DNA from: DASSUC01 sp035650075
Lineage (GTDB): Bacteria; Actinomycetota; Actinomycetes; Mycobacteriales; Micromonosporaceae
Assembly: GCA_035650075.1 (NCBI GenBank)
Contig: DASRII010000534.1
Location: forward strand, 1 to 22,794
DNA: 22,794 bases
Direction of reading: 5' to 3'
Numbering within the stretch: the first letter of the stretch is position 1; each line of letters starts with the position of its first letter. The notes beneath the pieces were generated by a model. It had not been told where the DNA came from. It ran no database searches and saw only the letters and a program-made list of their open reading frames with translations. Made by a program: the position numbers and the translations under genes. Below are positions 16,878-22,794 of this stretch, one piece after another.

Positions 16878-17995
16878 TGCCGCCGCAACTCGACGCCGAC
16901 GCGATCCTCGCCGACAACAGCATCCGGATCGTCGTGTGCTGCGGCCCCGGCGGCGTCGGCAAGACCACCACGGCGGCGGCGCTCGCCCTGCGCGCGGCGG
17001 AGCTGCACGGTCGCCATACGGTCGTGCTGACCATCGATCCGGCCCGCCGGCTCGCCCAGTCACTGGGCCTCGTCGAACTCGACAACACCCCGCGCCAGGT
17101 CAAGGGCGTGGCCGGCGGGGAGCTCTTCGCGATGATGCTCGACATGAAGCGGACCTTCGACGAGGTCGTGCTCGCCCACACCGATCCAAACCGGGCCGAG
17201 GAGATCTTCGCGAACCCCTTCTACCAGGCGATGAGCTCCACGTTCTCCGGTACCCAGGAGTACATGGCGATGGAAAAGCTGGGCCAGCTGCGCGCGACGA
17301 ACGAGTGGGACCTGATCGTGGTCGACACGCCGCCGTCGCGGTCCGCGCTGGACTTCCTCGACGCCCCCGCGCGCCTGGCCCGATTCCTCGACGGCCGGAT
17401 GCTGCGGCTGCTGCTCGCCCCGGCGCGGGCCGGCGGGCGCAGCGTGTTCAGCCTGATGACCGCCGCCTCGGCGATGTTCACCAAGGTCGTCCACAAGATC
17501 GTCGGGGCGCAGCTGCTGACCGACCTGTCGGGCTTCGTCAGCGCCCTGGACTCGATGTTCGGCGGGTTCCGTGAGCGGGCCGAGCAGACGTACCGCATCC
17601 TGCAGGACCGCGAGACCGCCTTCTTCGTCGTGGCCGCGCCCGAGTCGGACGCGCTGCGCGAGGCCGCGTTCTTCTCGCGGCGGCTCGGCGAGGAGCGCAT
17701 GCCGCTCGCCGGCCTGATCCTCAACAAGGTCCACCGGGTCGAGGCGCCGGCGCTGTCCGCCGACGAGAGCCTCGCCGCCGCGGCCGTACTCGACGAGCTG
17801 GGTGACCACACGGCCACCGCGGGAACGTTGCGGATTCACGCCGCGCTGGCCCAGCAAACGGTACGAGAGAACCGGGTGGCCGCCGAGTTTCGTGCCGCCC
17901 ATCCCACGGTGCCGGTGGCGACCGTGGCCGCACTGGCGTCGGACGTACACGATCTCGACGGCCTCCGGGACATCGGTGCCGCCCTAACGGGTTAG
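16877..17995 (+). CDS. ArsA/Get3-like ATPase, second subunit (Rv3680-type)
   Basis: This 372-residue partner ATPase has GPGGVGKTT (23-31), TIDPARRLAQSLG (switch I region), VVDTPPSRSALDFLDAP (switch II) and FFVVAAPESDALREAAFF, all typical of the Rv3680 group. The GTG start shares one base with the preceding TAG (TAGTG at 16875), which indicates tight co-expression and a fixed ratio of the two subunits. Its TAG overlaps the wblA stop from the other strand by 4 nt. Role in the cell: soluble ATPase, client or transported anion unknown. Duplication of an ancestral gene is likely because both copies keep an intact P-loop. Confidence 0.94.
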   Translation: MPPQLDADAILADNSIRIVVCCGPGGVGKTTTAAALALRAAELHGRHTVVLTIDPARRLAQSLGLVELDNTPRQVKGVAGGELFAMMLDMKRTFDEVVLAHTDPNRAEEIFANPFYQAMSSTFSGTQEYMAMEKLGQLRATNEWDLIVVDTPPSRSALDFLDAPARLARFLDGRMLRLLLAPARAGGRSVFSLMTAASAMFTKVVHKIVGAQLLTDLSGFVSALDSMFGGFRERAEQTYRILQDRETAFFVVAAPESDALREAAFFSRRLGEERMPLAGLILNKVHRVEAPALSADESLAAAAVLDELGDHTATAGTLRIHAALAQQTVRENRVAAEFRAAHPTVPVATVAALASDVHDLDGLRDIGAALTG

Positions 17996-18285
17996 CCGCC
18001 GACGGTGACGAGTTCCTTCTTGTTCATGGCCGCCTCGAACATCCGCCGCCAGCTGGGTACCTGCGGGTACCGGCGGAGCAGCGCGCGCCGCTCCCGCTCG
18101 GTCATACCCCCCCAAACCCCAAACTCGATGCGGTTGTCCAGCGCGTCGGCCAGACACTCGTACCGCACCGGGCATCCACGGCAGATTCGTTTCGCAACGT
18201 TCTGTTCGGCCCCCTGCACGAATAGCGCATCAGGGTCCCCGTCCCGGCAAGCTGCCAGGCTGGGCCAGTCGACGATCATGCCCAT
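17992..18285 (-). CDS. wblA: WhiB-family Fe-S regulator WblA (WhiB4 orthologue)
   Basis: This 97-residue WhiB-like protein has the four cluster cysteines C13, C35, C38 and C44 (CxxCxxxxxC), the turn GVWGGMTERERRALLRR (56-72) and a basic tail. DPDALFVQGAEQN and ADALDNRIEFGVWGG are diagnostic of WblA/WhiB4 rather than WhiA-D types, and the position between the ArsA pair and a class A PBP is the same as for SCO3579 and Rv3681c. WblA represses or redirects antibiotic and developmental genes in Streptomyces; WhiB4 is a redox-responsive DNA-binding protein in M. tuberculosis. ATG 18285 follows GAGGGGGG by 10 nt; ATG 18279 is a possible alternative. Expression probably comes from the element at 18358-18386, giving a leader of about 70 nt. 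Confidence 0.95.
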   Translation of the reverse strand: MGMIVDWPSLAACRDGDPDALFVQGAEQNVAKRICRGCPVRYECLADALDNRIEFGVWGGMTERERRALLRRYPQVPSWRRMFEAAMNKKELVTVGG

Positions 18286-18357
18286 GTGTTCACGTCCCCC
18301 CTCGTGTTCCCCCGGCGAGGACTGCGCGCATCCTTCGCTCGATCATCATGCTCCGTA

Positions 18358-18386
18358 GTCATACGATTACGCAACGTTGTCCACAA
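18358..18386 (-). promoter_or_regulatory. Candidate wblA promoter
   Basis: On the - strand, TTGTGG (18381-18386) and TATGAC (18358-18363) are separated by exactly 17 nt. Each matches the housekeeping consensus only partly (3-4 of 6). The predicted start is about 65-70 nt before ATG 18285. Confidence 0.45.
18377..18385 (+). promoter_or_regulatory. DnaA box overlapping the candidate wblA -35
   Basis: TTGTCCACA, the preferred high-GC actinobacterial DnaA-box form, covers five of the six bases of the proposed -35. If bound, DnaA would be expected to block wblA transcription; binding is inferred only. Confidence 0.45.
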
Positions 18387-18502
18387 AATTGGTTCATACG
18401 GACATAGCCGTCTGAAAGGTTCCGGCCGTTCGGCGCGCCAGTTACCCGAAATCGCCACGCCCGCCACGCCGATGGCGGAGACTGGGTACATCTGAGCGCA
18501 AC

Positions 18503-18522
18503 CGCACGTCAGGGGTCGTGCG
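18503..18522. promoter_or_regulatory. Perfect 6-bp dyad upstream of the PBP gene
   Basis: CGCACG (18503-18508) and CGTGCG (18517-18522) flank an 8-bp spacer. It may be an operator, or a small RNA hairpin if a transcript begins upstream. It is short enough to arise by chance in GC-rich DNA. Confidence 0.3.
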
Positions 18523-18595
18523 TCTAGCACAACGACGCCGCGTCCGCCAGGACGCGGGGCCGTGCTGGCTGTCGTACCCTGAGGCGGTGACCCGG

Positions 18596-21148
18596 ATGCG
18601 CTGGATGCGCTGGATACGCCCCCGCGACCACGATGTGTTTACGAACGCCGCATCACTCATCGTGTGCGGCGTTCTCGCTGGCGTGGTGGTTGCCGCCGCG
18701 GCGTTCCCAGCGGTGGCCATGTCGGGCCTCGCGGCCAAGGCCGGCGCCGAGGCCTTCGACAAGCTCCCGTCGGAGCTGACCGTCAAGCGGTCTCCACAGA
18801 TCACCTACGTCTACGCGGCGGACCGCAAGACGCTGGTCACCACGCTCTACGACGAGAACCGCCGCGATGTGCGGCTCGCCGACGTCGCCCCGATCATGCA
18901 GAAGGCCATGCTCGCCGCCGAGGATCAGCGGTTCTACGAGCACAACGGGGTCGACCCGCAGGGCGTCGTCCGGGCGTTCGTCGCGAACCGCCAGGCCGGC
19001 GCGGTCTCCCAGGGCGCCTCCACGATCACGATGCAGTACGTCCGGCTCGCCATCTCCTACTCCGCGACCACCCCGCAGCAGGTGATCGACGCGACCGAGG
19101 ACACCAACGTCCGCAAGCTGCGCGAGATGCGGTACGCGCTGGCCGTCGAGAAGCAGCTGTCCAAGGACGAGATCCTCGAGCGCTACCTGAACATCGCCGC
19201 GTTCGGCAACGGCGCTTTCGGGATCTACGCCGCGAGCCAGGTCTACTTCAACAAGCAGCCCAAGGACCTGAAGCTCGAGGAAGCGGCCATGCTCGCCGGT
19301 CTGGTCAAGGCGCCGACCAGCTTCAACCCGGCCGACTCCAACAACGTCGGCGCGGCCCGCGAGCGGCGCAACTGGGTGCTCGACCAGATGGTCACCACCA
19401 AGGCGGTCACGCAGGCCGAGGCCGACGCCGCCAAGCAGGCCGAAATCAAGGTCACGGGTTCGCGTACCCCCAACGGCTGCGTCTCGGTGCTGCAGAACCA
19501 GTGGGGCTTCCACTGCGACTTCCTGTACCGCTGGTGGCTCGAGCAGGAGGCGTTCGGCGCGACGCCGTACGAGCGCGAGAACCGGCTGCGTACCGGCGGC
19601 TACGTGATCTACAGCTCGCTCGACGTGGCCACCCAGAAGGCCGCGAAAGACAACGTGGAGGGGAAGCTACCGACCATCAACAAGAAGACCAAGCTGGCGG
19701 AGTCTGCCGCTCTGATGGTCGCCGCGGTCGAGCCCGGTACCGGCAAGGTGCGCGCGCTGGCCACCAACCGCTTCTACAAACTGGACGACCGCGGCAAGCC
19801 GGTGAACGGGCTCAACACCGACCCGGCGAAGCGGCGGCTGGGCATCCGCGGCACGTACCCGAACACGACCAACCCGCTGATCACCGGCGGTGGCGACATC
19901 ACCGGGTACCAGGCCGGTTCGGTCTTCAAGACCTTCACCCTGGTCGCCGCCCTGGAGACGGGGCTGCCGTTGGCGTACGTCATCAACGCCGAGCCGGTCT
20001 ACCGCTCCAACTACCCGGTCGACTCCAAGTCCGAGGCCGCCTGCCCCGGTACGACCCGGTACTGCCCGGTCAACGCCAGCCCGTCGATGGCCGGCCCGCA
20101 GAACATGTGGACCGGCTACGGCAAGTCGGTGAACACGTTCTTCGTACCGCTGCAGGAGCAGATCGGCACCGAGAAGGCCGTGGACGCCGCCAAGCGACTC
20201 GGTATGCAGTTCCGCGCGAGGGGCACGCCGACCAACCCCAGTGACTACGAGTTCGCCAACAACCCGGCGCTGACCCACAGCTGGGGACCGTTCACGCTCG
20301 GCGTCTCCGGTGCGACGCCGCTCGACCTCGCCAACGCGTTCGCGACGCTCGCCGCGGACGGCAAGTACTGCGAGCCGATCCCGGTCGAGGAGATCAAGGA
20401 TCTCAACGGCAACAAGCTGGACGTGGGCAACCCGCGTTGCCGGCAGTCGGTGCGTACGGAGGTCGCCCGTGCGGCCATCGACGCCGCCCGCTGCCCGATC
20501 GGTGACCAGTCGGCGTACAAGGAATGCGCCGGTACGACGTACCGGGCCGGCAAGGGCGTCGTCGGCAAGTGGCCGCTGGCCGGCAAGACCGGTACGACCG
20601 ACAACAACCGCACCGCTTCGCTGACGATGACCACGAAACAGCTGGCGGTCTCCGGCATCATCGCCGACCCGGACTGGGCGCAGACGACGCGCGACTTCAC
20701 CCACAACGAGGTGAACCCTGCGGTCGCGGAGACGCTGCACGACGCGATGGTGGCGCACAACTACCCGAGCGTCGGGTTCGTGGCGCCGCCGCCCTCGCTG
20801 GCGTACGGCACTCAGGTCAGCATCCCCAACGTCCTGTGCCAGGACCCGGCTACCGCGACCGCCACGCTGAAGCGGGCCGGCTTCAAGGTAGTCGTCGAGA
20901 AGGACCCCGTCCCGGCGGCCTGCCCACCCGGAACGGTCGGGAAGACCAGCCCGAGCGGCCGTACCGTCAAGAACAGCACCATCGTCCTCTTCATCAGCAG
21001 CGGCGGCGGCCTCCCCTCGCCCGGCCCCGGTGGTGGCGGCGGCGGAGGCGGCGGCGGTGGGGGTGGTGGAGGCGGCGGTCCCGGCCGTGGCGGCGGGGGC
21101 GGTGGCGGAGTACTGCCGTGTTGCCTACCGCCCGTGATCACAGACTGA
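18596..21148 (+). CDS. Class A penicillin-binding protein with PASTA domain and poly-Gly tail (PonA2-like)
   Basis: This 850-residue bifunctional cell-wall synthase has a short cytoplasmic N-terminus (MRWMRWIRPRDHD) and one TM helix (about 20-43). The GT51 glycosyltransferase has E109 in AAEDQRFYEHNGVD and QGASTITMQYVR. The transpeptidase has S442 in GSVFKTF, SVN (511-513) and KTGTT (664-668). One PASTA domain (about 739-801) is followed by a 17-Gly run (812-828), GR, seven more Gly and PCCLPP. Several Cys in the outside domains may form disulfides. It polymerises and cross-links peptidoglycan outside the membrane. ATG 18596 is used; GTG 18587, 6 nt after TACCCT, and ATG 18605 are alternatives, and the start codons lie in a repeated ATGCGCTGG. 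The end overlaps the YqeY gene by 11 nt. Confidence 0.94.
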   Translation: MRWMRWIRPRDHDVFTNAASLIVCGVLAGVVVAAAAFPAVAMSGLAAKAGAEAFDKLPSELTVKRSPQITYVYAADRKTLVTTLYDENRRDVRLADVAPIMQKAMLAAEDQRFYEHNGVDPQGVVRAFVANRQAGAVSQGASTITMQYVRLAISYSATTPQQVIDATEDTNVRKLREMRYALAVEKQLSKDEILERYLNIAAFGNGAFGIYAASQVYFNKQPKDLKLEEAAMLAGLVKAPTSFNPADSNNVGAARERRNWVLDQMVTTKAVTQAEADAAKQAEIKVTGSRTPNGCVSVLQNQWGFHCDFLYRWWLEQEAFGATPYERENRLRTGGYVIYSSLDVATQKAAKDNVEGKLPTINKKTKLAESAALMVAAVEPGTGKVRALATNRFYKLDDRGKPVNGLNTDPAKRRLGIRGTYPNTTNPLITGGGDITGYQAGSVFKTFTLVAALETGLPLAYVINAEPVYRSNYPVDSKSEAACPGTTRYCPVNASPSMAGPQNMWTGYGKSVNTFFVPLQEQIGTEKAVDAAKRLGMQFRARGTPTNPSDYEFANNPALTHSWGPFTLGVSGATPLDLANAFATLAADGKYCEPIPVEEIKDLNGNKLDVGNPRCRQSVRTEVARAAIDAARCPIGDQSAYKECAGTTYRAGKGVVGKWPLAGKTGTTDNNRTASLTMTTKQLAVSGIIADPDWAQTTRDFTHNEVNPAVAETLHDAMVAHNYPSVGFVAPPPSLAYGTQVSIPNVLCQDPATATATLKRAGFKVVVEKDPVPAACPPGTVGKTSPSGRTVKNSTIVLFISSGGGLPSPGPGGGGGGGGGGGGGGGGGPGRGGGGGGGVLPCCLPPVITD
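21029..21079 (+). repeat. Poly-glycine GGN simple-sequence tract
   Basis: Seventeen consecutive Gly codons (GGT, GGC, GGA and GGG mixed) sit in the 3' end of the PBP gene, followed by a second block of seven at 21089-21109. Mixed codons argue for protein-level selection as well as tract expansion. Confidence 0.85.
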
Positions 21149-21593
21149 GCTGACGGCGTACCGCCGCAGCCACCCTGGCACCCTCGGCCCGGCCAGCCAC
21201 CGCGGCCCGGACCGCCTTCATGGCCGGGCCCATGCTGCCCGGGCCGCTCCAGCCGCCGGCGGCGAGCGCCGCCGCGACCAGCTCGGCAAGCTCGTCGTCG
21301 GACAGCTGAGCGGGCAGGTACCGGGTCAGGACCTCCTCCTCGGCCCGCTCCTTGGCCGCGAGTTCGGGGCGCCCGGCGTCGGCGAAGATGGTCGCGGCCT
21401 CACGCCGCTGCTTTGTCTCCTTCACGAGCAGGGCGAGCACCTCGTCGTCCGACAGCTCCCGCTTCTGCGCGCCAGCGACCTTCGCGTTGCCGATGGCCGC
21501 TAGCGCCATCCGCAGCGTGGAGGTCGTCAGCTCGTCTCGAGCCTTCATGGCGTTGCGCATGTCGTTGATGAGGAGGTCCTCGAGCGTGCCCAT
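21138..21593 (-). CDS. GatB/YqeY domain protein
   Basis: The 151-residue protein matches the YqeY family along its length: MGTLEDLLINDMRNAMKARDEL, TSTLRMALAAIGNAKV, LSDDEVLALLVKETKQRREA, ELAAKERAEEEVLTRYLPAQLSDDEL and a glycine-containing SMGPAMKAV segment. YqeY resembles the helical tail domain of GatB, which contacts tRNA in the amidotransferase, so tRNA binding is proposed for the family but the cellular job is not settled. ATG 21593 fits the family N-terminus. There is no RBS; TAGTTT lies 8 nt before the ATG. The 3' end overlaps the PBP coding sequence by 11 nt. Confidence 0.94.
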   Translation of the reverse strand: MGTLEDLLINDMRNAMKARDELTTSTLRMALAAIGNAKVAGAQKRELSDDEVLALLVKETKQRREAATIFADAGRPELAAKERAEEEVLTRYLPAQLSDDELAELVAAALAAGGWSGPGSMGPAMKAVRAAVAGRAEGARVAAAVRRQLSL

Positions 21594-21597
21594 GGTC

Positions 21598-21617
21598 GAC
21601 GAAACTACTCTTTCGTC
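21598..21617. promoter_or_regulatory. Divergent leaderless promoter pair within a perfect dyad
   Basis: GACGAAA (21598-21604), 6 nt, TTTCGTC (21611-21617): a perfect 7-bp inverted repeat that fills most of the 24-bp gap between two divergent start codons. TACTCT (21606-21611, + strand) lies 6 nt before ATG 21618. TAGTTT (21602-21607, - strand) lies 8 nt before ATG 21593. The two -10 candidates share the TA pair at 21606-21607. Confidence 0.55.
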
Positions 21618-22505
21618 ATGCGGGCACGCACGTTATTGCGATGGGGCGCCGGTGTCGGCGCGGTAGGCGCGGCGACATTGGCGTACGCGGCGCTGATCGA
21701 ACGGAACATGTTCCAACTGCGGCGGTACGACGTGCCGGTGCTCGCACCCGACGCGGAACCGCTGCGGATCCTGCACCTGTCGGACCTGCACCTGACGCCC
21801 CGGCGGCGGGGGCTGCAGGAGTGGGTACGGGCCCTCGCCGCCCTCGACCCCGACCTCGTCCTGGTGACCGGCGACAACCTCGCCCACGTGGACTCCGTGC
21901 CGTACGTCACCCGGGCCCTGCAGCCGCTGATGGCCCTGCCGGGCGCGTTCGTGTTCGGGTCGAACGACTATCGCGGCCCGGTGTGGAAGAACCCGTTCAG
22001 CTACTTCAACCCCGAACGCGACTACGTCCAGGGCGTCGAGCTGCCGTGGACGCTGCTGCGCGACGCGTTCGTGGGGGCGGGGTGGGTAGATCTGAACAAC
22101 GCTCGTGCCCTCGTGAAAGCCGGCGGGCGTGAGGTGGAACTGGCGGGCGTCGACGATCCGCACATATATCGCGACGACTACGCGCCCGGGCCGGTCTCGG
22201 CGCTCGCGGCGGTATCGATCGGCCTGACCCACTCGCCCGAACCGCGCGTGCTGTCCGCCATGGCCGCCGACGGATTCTCACTGCTGCTGGCGGGGCACAC
22301 GCACGGCGGTCAGGTACGGGTCCCGTTCGTCGGGGCGCTCGTAACGAACTGCGGCCTCGACCGGCGGATGGCCCGCGGGCTGCACCGCTGGCCGGGCTCG
22401 TCGTCGTGGCTCCACGTGTCGGCCGGGCTGGGGACGCATCCGACGGCCCCGATCAGGTTCGCCTGTCCGCCGGAGGCGTCGGTACTGACCTTGGTACCTC
22501 GGTGA
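21618..22505 (+). CDS. Membrane-anchored metallophosphoesterase (Rv3683-type)
   Basis: This 295-residue protein has an N-terminal hydrophobic anchor (about 9-27) followed by a calcineurin-type phosphoesterase. Motifs are HLSDLHL (D56, H58), VTGDN (D86), GSNDY (N116, D117; the family's GNHE/D with Ser-Asn instead of Asn-His), LTHSP (H205) and AGHTHGGQ (H227, H229). Replacement of the catalytic-loop His in GNHD by Asn is seen in some YaeI-like relatives and may alter activity. The substrate is unknown; relatives act on phosphodiesters or UDP-diacylglucosamine-like lipids. It directly follows the PBP/YqeY pair in actinomycete genomes, so an envelope role is inferred. ATG 21618 is supported by TACTCT 6 nt upstream and no RBS. 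Confidence 0.93.
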   Translation: MRARTLLRWGAGVGAVGAATLAYAALIERNMFQLRRYDVPVLAPDAEPLRILHLSDLHLTPRRRGLQEWVRALAALDPDLVLVTGDNLAHVDSVPYVTRALQPLMALPGAFVFGSNDYRGPVWKNPFSYFNPERDYVQGVELPWTLLRDAFVGAGWVDLNNARALVKAGGREVELAGVDDPHIYRDDYAPGPVSALAAVSIGLTHSPEPRVLSAMAADGFSLLLAGHTHGGQVRVPFVGALVTNCGLDRRMARGLHRWPGSSSWLHVSAGLGTHPTAPIRFACPPEASVLTLVPR

Positions 22506-22528
22506 GTGTCGTGTCGGGGGTATCCGGG

Positions 22529-22557
22529 TTTGCGCCCGCGGGTGGGTGGGCTACGAT
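22529..22557 (+). promoter_or_regulatory. Promoter of tRNA-Pro
   Basis: TTTGCG (22529-22534), 17 nt, TACGAT (22552-22557). The mature tRNA begins 14 nt past the -10, which leaves a 5' leader of about 7 nt for RNase P. Confidence 0.6.
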
Positions 22558-22570
22558 GGCTCGGCACGCC

Positions 22571-22648
<78 letters not shown>

Positions 22649-22653
22649 GGCCG

Positions 22654-22684
22654 GAGGGCATGTTCCATTGATGGACATGCCCTC
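22654..22684 (+). terminator. Rho-independent-like terminator of tRNA-Pro
   Basis: GAGGGCATGT (22654-22663) pairs perfectly with ACATGCCCTC (22675-22684). The stem extends by CCA/TGG after a one-base bulge and closes on a TTGA loop. A short pyrimidine run, TCTTC, follows. It also lies just past the recombinase stop, so it could serve converging transcripts. Confidence 0.75.
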
Positions 22685-22694
22685 TCTTCGTGCC

Positions 22695-22716
22695 GTACAG
22701 CAGCGAAGTACAGCAG
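22695..22716. repeat. Pair of 9-bp direct repeats next to the recombinase stop
   Basis: GTACAGCAG occurs at 22695-22703 and 22708-22716, with a 13-bp period. The location between the tRNA and the recombinase 3' end fits arm-type integrase or excisionase sites; this is inferred. Confidence 0.45.
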
Positions 22717-22794
22717 TCATCCATTGAGACTTTCTCCCAACCGCTTCAGCGCGTCCCTCGTCGCGGCCGACGACGCCTGCGAGTAGATCTCCAT
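22717..22794 (-). CDS. C-terminal end of a tyrosine recombinase (integrase), cut by window edge
   Basis: On the - strand the frame from the window end reads MEIYSQASSAATRDALKRL and six more residues to TGA (22717-22719). This is the typical ending of phage/ICE-type integrases (T-x-x-x-Y-S/T-x-V/A, then ATR-ALKRLG); the Tyr at 22783-22785 is the expected nucleophile. Only 25 residues are visible and the first Met here is internal. Its position, with its 3' end facing tRNA-Pro, is the standard layout of tRNA-targeted integrative elements. The upstream part should carry the R...HxxR catalytic residues. Confidence 0.75.
   Translation of the reverse strand: MEIYSQASSAATRDALKRLGESLNG

Larger units (their letters stand above)
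18286..18595. other. Divergent intergenic region wblA / PBP
   Basis: This 310-bp non-coding stretch includes an AT-richer core at 18340-18420. It holds the wblA RBS (GAGGGGGG), a - strand promoter candidate with an overlapping DnaA box, a dyad at 18503-18522 and TACCCT (18575-18580) before the PBP start. No convincing ORF is present on either strand. Confidence 0.7.

Noticed and set aside
15894..17995. Arsenical resistance operon
   Set aside because: The two ArsA-like ATPases lack the metalloid cysteines and there is no arsB, arsC, arsD or arsR nearby; gene order matches the Get3-like pair beside wblA/whiB4.
18286..18495. 69-codon + strand ORF in the wblA upstream region
   Set aside because: No RBS, no recognisable protein pattern, lies over the wblA leader and promoter.
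18596..18613. Tandem ATGCGCTGG repeat as a regulatory element
   Set aside because: It is best explained as the MRWMRW start of the PBP; only two units and no further copies.

Overview
The window is high-GC DNA from an actinomycete. It encodes a WhiB-family regulator, leaderless-type promoters (TANNNT 6-8 nt before a start codon), many GTG starts and GTGA/ATGA gene overlaps. The WblA, class A PBP and YjgF-like proteins, together with a TTGATCATGAA-type intergenic palindrome, make a Micromonosporales relative (Micromonospora/Actinoplanes-like) most likely. That placement rests on memory of related proteins, not on a search.

Region 1 (1-7500, + strand) is a tightly packed catabolic operon: AtuA-type protein (5' truncated by the window), a separate small AtuA C-terminal-like protein, acyl-CoA dehydrogenase, biotin-dependent acyl-CoA carboxylase beta subunit, carboxylase alpha subunit with biotin domain, and a second acyl-CoA dehydrogenase. 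The first three genes overlap by 4 nt and the fourth follows after 4 nt. The gene set resembles the atu (acyclic terpene/geranyl-CoA) and leucine-type pathways. The order matches, from memory, Mycobacterium tuberculosis Rv0976c-fadE13-accD2-accA2-fadE12. It should convert a branched acyl-CoA to an enoyl-CoA, carboxylate it and continue towards beta-oxidation. A 63-bp palindromic element (7495-7557) ends it.

Region 2 (7579-14551, - strand) holds a one-TM Ser/Thr kinase with a six-cysteine extracytoplasmic domain, a 426-bp spacer with a possible 40-aa ORF, and two groups. One is an MBL-fold hydrolase translationally coupled to a 1190-aa zinc-ribbon/class III cyclase/AAA-ATPase/TPR-like protein. 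The other is a DUF4177 peptide coupled to a RidA-like protein.

Region 3 (14726-22505) holds a Pro-rich one-TM protein with closely spaced DnaA boxes inside its coding sequence, a pair of ArsA/Get3-like ATPases, wblA, a class A PBP with one PASTA domain and a poly-Gly tail, a GatB/YqeY protein and a metallophosphoesterase. From the MBL gene to the metallophosphoesterase the order follows the M. tuberculosis Rv3677c-Rv3683 / Streptomyces SCO357x-3580 neighbourhood. The crp slot is here occupied by a cyclase gene.

Region 4 (22529-22794) holds a tRNA-Pro(CGG) with its own promoter and a strong hairpin terminator, short direct repeats and, on the opposite strand, the last 25 residues of a probable tyrosine recombinase. 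This looks like the edge of an integrative element sitting at the tRNA 3' end.

The observations most worth following up are the tRNA-Pro/integrase junction, the 24-bp divergent gap with overlapping -10 elements inside a perfect dyad, the closely spaced DnaA boxes, the DnaA box over the proposed wblA promoter, the cyclase in the crp slot, and the palindromic repeat that supplies a stop codon.
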